Assembly (NCBI RefSeq): GCF_017161565.1
Contig: NZ_CP066796.1
Span: 3,596,001 to 3,660,000 of the forward strand
Direction: 5' to 3'
DNA: 64,000 nucleotides
Origin: Erwinia amylovora
GTDB lineage: Bacteria; Pseudomonadota; Gammaproteobacteria; Enterobacterales; Enterobacteriaceae
In this document: positions 56,742 through 64,000 of the stretch, piece after piece
Layout: the number at the start of each line of letters is the position of its first letter
How positions within the stretch are numbered: the first letter of the stretch is position 1
Translations under genes and position numbers: made by a program
Notes under the pieces: model-generated
What the model was told of the DNA's origin: nothing
Databases searched by the model: none
Seen by the model: only the letters and a program-made list of their open reading frames with translations

Positions 56742-58049
56742 ATGAGGGATAAAGTAACAGTGTTACATTCACGGACCCCGCGTTATCTGCAGGTGAAAGC
56801 ACTGCCACAACGTGTAAGCTTGTCCATCCTGACCGCCAGTGCACTCTGCACCGGGGCACTGTTGTTCTCTTTTTTTGCGCTGGCAGCCGATGACAGCAAA
56901 TCACAGCTGCAAAGCATTCAGCAAGATATCGCGGCGAAAGAGAAGAGCGTACAGCGGCAAAAACGGCAGCGCAGCGAATTGCTGGACCAGCTGCAAAGTC
57001 AGGAAAAAATAATTGCGCAAGCCAGCCGTCAGTTGCGCGTCACTCAGGACAACCTGTCTACGCTGAATAAAGAGATTGCCGGACTGGCCGCCTCAATGAC
57101 TCAACTTCAGCAGCGGCAAAAGCAGCAGGAATCCAGCCTTAGCGCGCAGCTCGATGCCGCATTCCGTCAGGGTCAGCATAGCGGTTTGCAGCTCATCCTG
57201 AGCGGTGAAGAGAGCCAACGTAGCGAACGCATGCTGGCTTATTTTGGCTACCTGAACGAGGCGCGGCAAAAAGCGATTGAGGCGCTCAGACAGACGCACA
57301 GCGACCTGACGCTGCAGCAAACCAGCCTGGTCGCTAAACAGACGCAACAAAAATCCCTCTTAACGCAGCAGCAATCGCAGACACAGAAACTGGAAGGGGC
57401 ACGCCTGGCGCGTAAAAAAACCCTGACTACCCTTGAGTCCTCCCTGGAAAAAGATCAGGCGCAGCTGGTTGAGCTGCAGCATAACGAGATTCGTCTGCGT
57501 GATAAGCTGGCTAAAGCTGAACGTGAGGCCAGGGCGCGGGCAGAGCAGGAAGCGCGTGAAGCCGAGAAAGTACGCCAGCGTGAAGCACAGGCCAAAAGTA
57601 AAGGCTCGACCTATAAACCTACCGACAGCGAGCGCGCCCTGATATCGCGTACCGGCGGGCTTGGGCGGCCAGCGGGACAGGCGCTATGGCCAGTTCGCGG
57701 CGGTATTGAACACCGCTTTGGCGAACAGTTACAGGGAGAGCTGCGCTGGAAAGGGCTGGTGATTGGTGCTCCCGAAGGGACCGAAGTCAAAGCGATCGCC
57801 GATGGCCGCGTCCTCATGGCTGACTGGCTGCAAGGGTACGGTCTGGTGGTGGTGATTGAACACGGTAAAGGCGATATGAGCCTGTATGGTTACAATCAGA
57901 GCGCGCTGGTCAGCGTGGGGACCCAGGTGCACGCCGGGCAGCCCATTGCTCTGGTCGGCACCAGCGGTGGCCGTGGCACACCTTCACTCTATTTTGAAAT
58001 TCGCCGCCAGGGACAGGCCGTCAATCCACTACCGTGGTTAGGAAGATAA
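56742..58049 (+). CDS. envC: Murein hydrolase activator EnvC
   Basis: Periplasmic activator of the amidases AmiA and AmiB during septum splitting. 435 aa. The signal region is long (hydrophobic 28-48, cleavage near ALA48); a GTG at 56760 would shorten it. A long coiled coil (about 50-290) precedes a C-terminal LytM domain (about 330-435) starting ALWPVRGGIEHRFGE, with HGKGDMSLYGYNQSALV. Metal-ligand residues are incomplete, as in non-catalytic EnvC. It is directly behind the gpmM relic, with yibQ downstream. Confidence 0.95.
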   Translation: MRDKVTVLHSRTPRYLQVKALPQRVSLSILTASALCTGALLFSFFALAADDSKSQLQSIQQDIAAKEKSVQRQKRQRSELLDQLQSQEKIIAQASRQLRVTQDNLSTLNKEIAGLAASMTQLQQRQKQQESSLSAQLDAAFRQGQHSGLQLILSGEESQRSERMLAYFGYLNEARQKAIEALRQTHSDLTLQQTSLVAKQTQQKSLLTQQQSQTQKLEGARLARKKTLTTLESSLEKDQAQLVELQHNEIRLRDKLAKAEREARARAEQEAREAEKVRQREAQAKSKGSTYKPTDSERALISRTGGLGRPAGQALWPVRGGIEHRFGEQLQGELRWKGLVIGAPEGTEVKAIADGRVLMADWLQGYGLVVVIEHGKGDMSLYGYNQSALVSVGTQVHAGQPIALVGTSGGRGTPSLYFEIRRQGQAVNPLPWLGR

Positions 58050-58055
58050 GTTTTG

Positions 58056-58982
58056 ATGCAACAACTGCGAAAACTCGGCGAGGTGCTGATTGCCATCGCT
58101 ATCGCCAGCCCGGCCTCGGCCGCTAAACTTTCGATTGTCATTGATGATTTTGGCTATCGTCCCGCACAAGAGCAGCAGGTGTTACAGATGCCTGCCGCCA
58201 TTTCCGTCGCCGTGCTACCTCATGCGCCACACGCACGAGAAATGGCCACCAAAGCCCATCAGAGCGGTCATGAGGTGCTTATCCATCTGCCGATGGCACC
58301 GTTGAGCAAACAGCCGCTGGAGAAAGATACCCTGCGCCCTGATATGTCCACGGAGGAGATCGGCCGGATTATCCGTGAGGCCGCTGCCGCAGTACCCTAT
58401 GCCGTCGGCCTGAATAATCACATGGGTAGCGCGATGACCTCCAGCCTGCCGGGGATGCAGAAAGTGATGCGGGTACTGAATCACTATCAATTTTATTTCC
58501 TGGACAGCATGACTATCGGCAACAGTCAGGCCACCCGCGCAGCGGCAGGTACGAGTGTGAAGGTGGTTAAACGTCGGGTGTTTCTGGACGACAGCCAGAA
58601 TGAAGCGGATATCCGCGTACAGTTCACTCGCGCGGTGCGCCTCGCCCAACGCGACGGCTCAGCCATTGCGATAGGCCACCCTCACCCATCGACGGTCAGG
58701 GTACTCCAGCAGATGCTGACAACCTTACCCGCAGACGTTACCCTGGTGCGCCCCAGTCAGTTGCTCAATGCCACACAGCATATTAACCCGGCCCCTTTGC
58801 CCGCAGACAGCAAAGCACATCCGCTGAAACCGCGTAATCCTTTCCGTGGCGATGCTGTTTGCCCTGTAAAAGCGGCTCCGGTTCCGGCATCGCGGGCGCT
58901 GGGCACCATCACCGAGAGCATTAAGAACAACCAAATGGTGCAAGATACTTGCAGAAAACTTTCCGTGAAGTTCAGCTTTTAA
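58056..58982 (+). CDS. yibQ: Divergent polysaccharide deacetylase-family protein YibQ
   Basis: 308 aa with a signal peptide ending near SPASAA (residue 23). The family motif IVIDDFGYRP is at the mature N-terminus, with HLPMAPL, GLNNHMGSAMT, FLDSMTIGNS and GHPHPST further on, preserving Asp and His residues of the deacetylase fold. The substrate is unknown. It is co-transcribed with envC (6-bp gap). A TTG three bases upstream could also be the start. The C-terminal extension beyond about residue 240 is poorly conserved. Confidence 0.9.
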   Translation: MQQLRKLGEVLIAIAIASPASAAKLSIVIDDFGYRPAQEQQVLQMPAAISVAVLPHAPHAREMATKAHQSGHEVLIHLPMAPLSKQPLEKDTLRPDMSTEEIGRIIREAAAAVPYAVGLNNHMGSAMTSSLPGMQKVMRVLNHYQFYFLDSMTIGNSQATRAAAGTSVKVVKRRVFLDDSQNEADIRVQFTRAVRLAQRDGSAIAIGHPHPSTVRVLQQMLTTLPADVTLVRPSQLLNATQHINPAPLPADSKAHPLKPRNPFRGDAVCPVKAAPVPASRALGTITESIKNNQMVQDTCRKLSVKFSF

Positions 58983-59101
58983 ACCGGGGCTGTGTTCTCG
59001 TGTATCCTGGGGATGCAACATGCGCAATAATTGCTGCCTGTCGTATAAACACTCAGGCGCGTTACAAATTCCGCAGGCTGTCGATGACGCGAGGAAATGT
59101 T

Positions 59102-59152
59102 ATGATGTCAACCATTCGCGCGTGCAGCGTCCTGTTTCACCCCACTGTTTAG
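59102..59152 (+). CDS. Possible 16-codon leader peptide before hldD
   Basis: GAGG, seven bases, then ATG-ATG opens MMSTIRACSVLFHPTV-stop, ending 11 bp before the hldD ATG. A good ribosome site and tight spacing suggest translation or coupling with hldD. No known peptide is recognised, and chance occurrence is possible. Confidence 0.35.
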   Translation: MMSTIRACSVLFHPTV

Positions 59153-59163
59153 GGTTATAGCTC

Positions 59164-60096
59164 ATGATTATCGTTACCGGCGGTGCTGGATTAATTGGTA
59201 GTAACATTATTAAAGCGCTTAATGACAAGGGTCTCACCGACATTCTGGTGGTCGATAACCTGAAAGACGGCACTAAATTCGCTAACCTTGTCGACCTGAA
59301 TATTGCCGACTACATGGATAAAGAAGACTTCCTGATTGCGATTCTGGCAGATGAAGACTTCGGCGATGTCGAAGCCGTTTTCCATGAAGGCGCGTGCTCT
59401 TCCACTACCGAGTGGGATGGCAAATACATGATGGATAACAACTATCAGTACTCAAAAGAGCTGCTGCACTGGTGCCTGGAACATCAGGTTCCGTTCCTGT
59501 ATGCCTCATCTGCCGCCACCTACGGTGGGCGTAACGCCGACTTTATCGAAGAACGCCAGTATGAACAGCCGCTGAATGTTTACGGCTACTCTAAAATGCT
59601 GTTTGATCACTACGTGCGTGACATTCTGCCAGAAGCGCAGTCGCAAGTATGTGGGTTCCGTTATTTCAACGTTTACGGGCCGCGTGAAGGGCATAAAGGC
59701 AGCATGGCGAGCGTGGCATTCCATCTCAACACCCAGCTGAAGAACGGCGAAAATCCTAAACTGTTCGCAGGAAGCGACGGCTTCAAACGCGACTTCATCT
59801 ACGTGGAAGATGTCGCCTCGGTGAATTTGTGGTTCTGGGAAAATGCCGTTTCCGGCATCTTTAACTGCGGTACCGGTCGCGCCGAATCCTTCCAGGAAGT
59901 CGCCGACGCCGCGCTGAAATACCATCAGAGCGGTGACATTGAATACATCCCTTTCCCGGAAAAACTGAAAGGTCGTTATCAGGAATTTACGCTGGCCGAT
60001 CTGACCAAACTGCGCGCAGCGGGCTACGATAAGCCTTTTAAGACCGTTGCAGAAGGTGTCGCGGACTATATGGCGTGGTTGAACCGTAACGCGTAA
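59164..60096 (+). CDS. hldD: ADP-L-glycero-D-manno-heptose-6-epimerase HldD
   Basis: Last step of the heptose precursor pathway for LPS inner core. It is 310 aa, as in E. coli. The NADP-binding [10 protein letters not shown] is at residues 6-15, the SDR catalytic Tyr-x3-Lys is YGYSK near residue 140, with [12 protein letters not shown] and the [19 protein letters not shown] block. It is first gene of hldD-waaF-waaC. Confidence 0.98.
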   Translation: MIIVTGGAGLIGSNIIKALNDKGLTDILVVDNLKDGTKFANLVDLNIADYMDKEDFLIAILADEDFGDVEAVFHEGACSSTTEWDGKYMMDNNYQYSKELLHWCLEHQVPFLYASSAATYGGRNADFIEERQYEQPLNVYGYSKMLFDHYVRDILPEAQSQVCGFRYFNVYGPREGHKGSMASVAFHLNTQLKNGENPKLFAGSDGFKRDFIYVEDVASVNLWFWENAVSGIFNCGTGRAESFQEVADAALKYHQSGDIEYIPFPEKLKGRYQEFTLADLTKLRAAGYDKPFKTVAEGVADYMAWLNRNA

Positions 60097-60110
60097 GAGG
60101 CGGTCCGCAG

Positions 60111-61157
60111 ATGAAAATTCTGGTTATCGGCCCTTCATGGGTCGGCGATATGATGATGTCACACAGTCTCTATCGCACCCTGAAGACCGAAAATCCTGAA
60201 ACGGTCATCGATGTGATGGCGCCCGCATGGTGCCGTCCGTTACTGTCACGCATGCCGGAAGTCAACCAGGCATTGCCGATGCCGCTGGGCCACGGTGCGC
60301 TACAAATTGCTGAACGCCGTCGCCTGGGTAAGTCGTTGCAGGCGACTGGTTATGACCGTGCTATCGTGCTGCCTGGCTCGTTCAAATCTGCGCTTGTGCC
60401 CTTTTTCGCCGCCGTTCCACGCCGTACCGGCTGGCGCGGTGAGATGCGTTACGGGCTGTTGAATGACCTGCGCGTATTGGACAAAACCGCCTTCCCGCTG
60501 ATGGTGCAGCGCTATGTGGCGTTGGGCTATGACAAAGCCATCATCCGCAGCGCCAACGATCTGCCGCAGCCGCTGCTGCGCCCTGAGCTTAAGGTGCTGG
60601 ACGCAGAAAAACAGACCACCATCGGGGCCTTCAAACTGGATAACCAGCGGCCGATGGTGGGGTTCTGTCCCGGTGCGGAATTCGGCCCGGCCAAACGCTG
60701 GCCGCACTATCACTACGCTGCACTGGCGCAACGTCTCATCGCACAGGGTTATCAAATCTTGTTGTTTGGTTCTGCCAAAGACCATGACACCGGGCAGCAG
60801 ATCCTGACAAGCCTGTCAGAGGGCTCACGTCTACATTGCCGCAATCTTGCCGGTGAAACCCAACTTGAACAGGCCGTTATCCTGCTTGCCTGCTGTCACG
60901 CTATCGTCAGCAATGACTCCGGGCTGATGCATATTGCTGCCGCGCTGGATCGCCCGCTGATTGCACTCTATGGTCCGAGCAGCCCTGACTTCACCCCGCC
61001 GCTGTCTGAGAAAGCACGGGTCATTCGTTTGATTACCGGCTATCACAAACTGCGCAAAGGGGATGCTGAAGAAGGCTATCACCAGAGCCTGATCGATATT
61101 ACGCCACAACGGGTCATGGCCGAACTGACCATGCTTCACCCCACTTCAGGAGTTTGA
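60111..61157 (+). CDS. waaF: ADP-heptose:LPS heptosyltransferase II WaaF
   Basis: GT9 enzyme adding the second heptose to the inner core. It is 348 aa. N-terminal PSWVGDMMMSHSLYRTL; nucleotide-sugar blocks FCPGAEFGPAKRWP and SNDSGLMHIAAALDRPLIALYGPSSP. It starts 14 bp after hldD and its stop abuts the waaC ATG. Confidence 0.97.
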   Translation: MKILVIGPSWVGDMMMSHSLYRTLKTENPETVIDVMAPAWCRPLLSRMPEVNQALPMPLGHGALQIAERRRLGKSLQATGYDRAIVLPGSFKSALVPFFAAVPRRTGWRGEMRYGLLNDLRVLDKTAFPLMVQRYVALGYDKAIIRSANDLPQPLLRPELKVLDAEKQTTIGAFKLDNQRPMVGFCPGAEFGPAKRWPHYHYAALAQRLIAQGYQILLFGSAKDHDTGQQILTSLSEGSRLHCRNLAGETQLEQAVILLACCHAIVSNDSGLMHIAAALDRPLIALYGPSSPDFTPPLSEKARVIRLITGYHKLRKGDAEEGYHQSLIDITPQRVMAELTMLHPTSGV

Positions 61158-62123
61158 ATGCAGGTCCTGATGATTAAAACTTCCTCGATGGGGGACGTAC
61201 TGCACTCACTGCCGGCGCTCACCGATGCGATGCGAGCTATTCCCGGGATCCGTTTCGACTGGGTAGTCGAAGAGGGCTTTGCCCAAATCCCTTGCTGGCA
61301 TCCGGCCGTGGATCGCGTGCTGCCGGTAGCGATACGCCGCTGGCGCAAGCACTGGTTTGGCAGCCAGACGCGCGAAGAGCGCGTAGAGTTTAAACGTGAA
61401 CTGCAATCGCGTGAATATGACGCCATCATCGATGCTCAGGGGCTGATTAAGAGCGCAGCGCTGGTCACCCGCCTGGCAAAAGGCATAAAACATGGTGCCG
61501 ATAGCCGCAGCGCCCGGGAACCCTTTGCCAGCTGGTGGTACGACAAACGCTATGAAATCAGCAAACAACAACATGCGGTACAGCGTACCCGCGAGCTGTT
61601 CGCCAAAAGTCTGAACTATCCGCTACCTGCAACAACCGGTGACTATGCTATCGCCCGGCACTTTACTCAGGAATTGCCCGAGGATGCCAGGCAGTATCTG
61701 GTTTTCCTGCATGCCACCACCCGCGATAACAAACACTGGCCGGAGAGCCACTGGCGTGAGCTGATCGCTTTGATGCAACCATCAGGTTTGCGCATCAAAT
61801 TGCCTTGGGGAGCCGGACATGAATACCAGCGTGCGCTGCGGTTGGCAGAGGGCTTTGACTTTGTGGAGGTTCTGCCCAAACTGACGCTGGAGCAGGTCGC
61901 ACGTACGCTGGCCGGTGCACGCGCCGTGGTGTCAGTCGATACCGGACTAAGCCACCTTACCGCCGCACTTGACCGCCCCAATATTACCCTGTACGGCCCA
62001 ACCGATCCGGGGCTGATTGGCGGCTATGGCAAACATCAACAGGCGCTAATTTCACCTGATAAAAATATGGCAACACTTAACGCTGAGATAGTTCAGACAG
62101 CGCTACAGCAGGTTATAGCATGA
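61158..62123 (+). CDS. waaC: ADP-heptose:Kdo heptosyltransferase I WaaC
   Basis: GT9 enzyme adding the first heptose to Kdo2-lipid A. 321 aa. N-terminal KTSSMGDVLHSLPALTDA; C-terminal blocks LHATTRDNKHWPESHW and VDTGLSHLTAALDRPNITLYGPTDP. Coupled to waaF (no gap) and to the next glycosyltransferase (4-bp overlap). Confidence 0.97.
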   Translation: MQVLMIKTSSMGDVLHSLPALTDAMRAIPGIRFDWVVEEGFAQIPCWHPAVDRVLPVAIRRWRKHWFGSQTREERVEFKRELQSREYDAIIDAQGLIKSAALVTRLAKGIKHGADSRSAREPFASWWYDKRYEISKQQHAVQRTRELFAKSLNYPLPATTGDYAIARHFTQELPEDARQYLVFLHATTRDNKHWPESHWRELIALMQPSGLRIKLPWGAGHEYQRALRLAEGFDFVEVLPKLTLEQVARTLAGARAVVSVDTGLSHLTAALDRPNITLYGPTDPGLIGGYGKHQQALISPDKNMATLNAEIVQTALQQVIA

Positions 62124-63286
62124 AAAAACTCCATATTATCAATTTGGCAAAAATGGGTGGAGTCGAGCGCCTGTTTCTGCAATACATCAATGAAACCACC
62201 GATGGCAGCGATGCGGTAATCTGTGTAAGCAATGATATCGGTGAAGAAATTAAGCGCCAGATGCCGCAACAAAAGGTGACCTTTGCTACCCGGTTATGCA
62301 ATAAGTTAACGCTACGCTGTCCGCAGTTTTTGCGTAAGTATCTGTTACAATGGAAAATATTTAGGGCCAATGCCGATGTCATCATTGTCTGGGATCTGAT
62401 CCCCGGGCTGGCTGCCAAACCTGATCGAGGCAAGCTGCTCTACTACGATCACGGTTGTTCGTGGCGCTATGCTCGTAACGCAAAAACGCTACGCTTCTTT
62501 TCCATGCTGGACGGCGTCATTTCAGCTTCACATGCTTCGAAAAGAGTCATGGCATTGCGTTTCAACCTGCCCTGCCCGAACCCGGTAGTCATTAACCGTA
62601 TTAAAACTCCGCCCGGCATAAGTCATCAACCAAAGGTACCGCACACACCGCTGCGACTCGGTACGGCATCGCGCTTAGTCAGCCTGAAAGGGATTAGCGT
62701 GTCACTGCTGACGCTGGATGAATTAATCCGCCGTGGTCATGACGTTATTATGGAAATTGCCGGAAAAGGCCCGGACAAAGAGGCTTTTGAAACTCTGGCA
62801 GATAAACTGAAGTTAAACGATCGCGTCACATTCAGTGGTTTTCAGCATAATGTGTCTGATTTCTTCAACCGCATTGATATTTACATGAGCACTCCGGTCA
62901 CTGAGCCTTTCGGCTTGTCTTGTATGGAGGCTCTCTATTACGGCGTCCCGGTTATTTTCCCGCTTGTCGATGGTCAGCCAGAAGCCGTCAGTGATGGCGT
63001 ATGTGGGCTGGGGATCTCACCAAAGGTGTCGGTAACAGAACATCACAAACTTTCAGGGTTAAACGTTGATTTTCCCTATGACGTTTACGATCCGGTGAAT
63101 GACACTATGGTCCCACCAATGCTGCTATCCCATATTGATTGTGCTGATGCAGTAGAGAAGTTGATGGTGGAAGACACATATCGCCATTTAAGCCTTAATG
63201 CACAGACTTACTCCGTACAATTATCAAACTTTGAAATGTTTAAAAAAGAGTTTGACAACACACTCAATCTTTTTACCGGACAGTAA
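62120..63286 (+). CDS. GT4-family LPS core glycosyltransferase
   Basis: 388 aa, GT-B fold. N-terminal IINLAKMGGVERLFLQY is typical of GT4 enzymes; the donor-binding half contains TASRLVSLKGIS, IAGKGPDKEAF and the EX7E motif EPFGLSCME near residue 263. The overlap with waaC and the following waaL place it in LPS core synthesis. Its sugar and linkage cannot be told from sequence alone, and it is not obviously WaaG. Composition is more AT-rich than hldD-waaF-waaC, as is common for outer-core genes. Confidence 0.85.
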   Translation: MKKLHIINLAKMGGVERLFLQYINETTDGSDAVICVSNDIGEEIKRQMPQQKVTFATRLCNKLTLRCPQFLRKYLLQWKIFRANADVIIVWDLIPGLAAKPDRGKLLYYDHGCSWRYARNAKTLRFFSMLDGVISASHASKRVMALRFNLPCPNPVVINRIKTPPGISHQPKVPHTPLRLGTASRLVSLKGISVSLLTLDELIRRGHDVIMEIAGKGPDKEAFETLADKLKLNDRVTFSGFQHNVSDFFNRIDIYMSTPVTEPFGLSCMEALYYGVPVIFPLVDGQPEAVSDGVCGLGISPKVSVTEHHKLSGLNVDFPYDVYDPVNDTMVPPMLLSHIDCADAVEKLMVEDTYRHLSLNAQTYSVQLSNFEMFKKEFDNTLNLFTGQ

Positions 63287-63305
63287 TTTTAGGATTGCCG
63301 TTATT

Positions 63306-64000
63306 ATGTTGACAGAAAAAAGTCCGCAGCCCATATTGAGTTACCTGATTTACACATGTTGTGCGATTGCTTTTGCTACCGTCCCTTTCGGTTTGAAATT
63401 CGGCCGGGATATCTTTTATGTTGCCAGTTATATTTCATTCATTGCGATTGTCTTAAACCTAAGATATTACACGCTGGATAAACTCAAGCTTGTTGTTTCG
63501 TTGTCATTTCTCGCTTTCGGTTTGGGAACGACATTCTGGCTTATTGCTTTTAAGCAACCGGGTGCATATATCGATATATATCGATCTTATATGTCGACTG
63601 CACGCCTGTTTAGCGCCATGTCGGTGGTGAGTCTGGTCGCGCTGAACGAGCGTCTTGCCATGCAGAAAATAACCCTTGTGGTGAGTGTAGCCGTTGGGCT
63701 GTTGGTTAACACATACGCGCTCTATCAGGGATTGTGGCTACTTCAGTCCAGAATCGAGCTAAACTTCGACCGCACGACGATAGTCGCCTATCTGCTTACG
63801 GCCATTAGCCTGGTTATGATGCAGTCGATTTTGATGCTTAAAATCCGCTATCGCCTTGGGTTTTATATCGCCGCATTTATTCTTAGCTATTCCGCCATTA
63901 TTCTCACCGGCACCCGAGCTGCAATGATAGCTTACCCGGCCCTTATTCTGCTTACGGTAATTGTGACAAAAAACATTATTACCGTACGCCATAAGATCGC
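63306..64000 (+). CDS. waaL: O-antigen ligase WaaL (partial, cut by window end)
   Basis: An open frame from ATG 63306 (MLTEKSPQPILSYLIY) runs to the end of the window without a stop: 231 codons. It encodes successive membrane segments (FATVPFGLKFG, DIFYVASYISFIAIVLNL, LVVSLSFLAFGLGTTFWL and more) and then ILTGTRAAMIAYP, the TGTRAA block of O-antigen ligases before the catalytic periplasmic loop. Length so far and position in the waa cluster fit WaaL. The catalytic His and Arg loop would lie beyond 64,000. Confidence 0.82.
   Translation, partial: MLTEKSPQPILSYLIYTCCAIAFATVPFGLKFGRDIFYVASYISFIAIVLNLRYYTLDKLKLVVSLSFLAFGLGTTFWLIAFKQPGAYIDIYRSYMSTARLFSAMSVVSLVALNERLAMQKITLVVSVAVGLLVNTYALYQGLWLLQSRIELNFDRTTIVAYLLTAISLVMMQSILMLKIRYRLGFYIAAFILSYSAIILTGTRAAMIAYPALILLTVIVTKNIITVRHKI

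Overview
The window reads as chromosomal backbone of an Erwinia-like enterobacterium (Erwiniaceae; the Erwinia amylovora / E. pyrifoliae group is my best guess). The 16S sequence, the protein matches and the gene order all point that way. Species assignment is inference.

Layout. 1-1.98 kb: 16S rRNA on the minus strand with its rrn leader and two promoters. 2-21.4 kb: the region equivalent to E. coli 89 min, in the order murI, trmA, yijD-fabR, sthA, oxyR, a peroxiredoxin-glutaredoxin fusion, argHGB/argE, ppc, metF, metL-metB/metJ. 22.2-23.0 kb: an AT-rich patch with a decayed acyltransferase gene. 23.3-36.3 kb: rpmE, priA, cytR, ftsN, hslVU, rraA, zapB, glpFK, glpX. 36.4-52.6 kb: emrD, fpr, yiiR, yiiQ, tpiA, mqo, a phzF-like gene, yhjD, cdh, sbp, pfkA, fieF, cpxP and cpxRA. 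52.6-58.9 kb: trmL, cysE-gpsA-secB-grxC-yibN, envC-yibQ, equivalent to E. coli 81 min. 59.1-64 kb: the start of the LPS core (waa) locus, hldD-waaF-waaC-glycosyltransferase-waaL, cut by the window end.

The genes are mostly housekeeping: arginine and methionine biosynthesis with ArgR and MetJ operators visible, redox defence (OxyR, SthA, Fpr, Grx), cell division (FtsN, ZapB, EnvC), envelope stress (CpxPRA with a 3'-UTR sRNA matching CpxQ), glycerol and glycolytic enzymes, and LPS core assembly. The most informative signal is gene loss. A relic of the btuB 3' end overlaps murI and still carries its start codon, and a relic of the gpmM 3' end sits just before envC. menA is absent between hslU and rraA, and argC is absent between argE and argB although the double ARG box remains. 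Three further broken genes are visible: a vapB-type antitoxin, a LysE/RhtB exporter and an acyltransferase-3. I found no prophage, IS element, CRISPR array or complete new defence or biosynthetic system.
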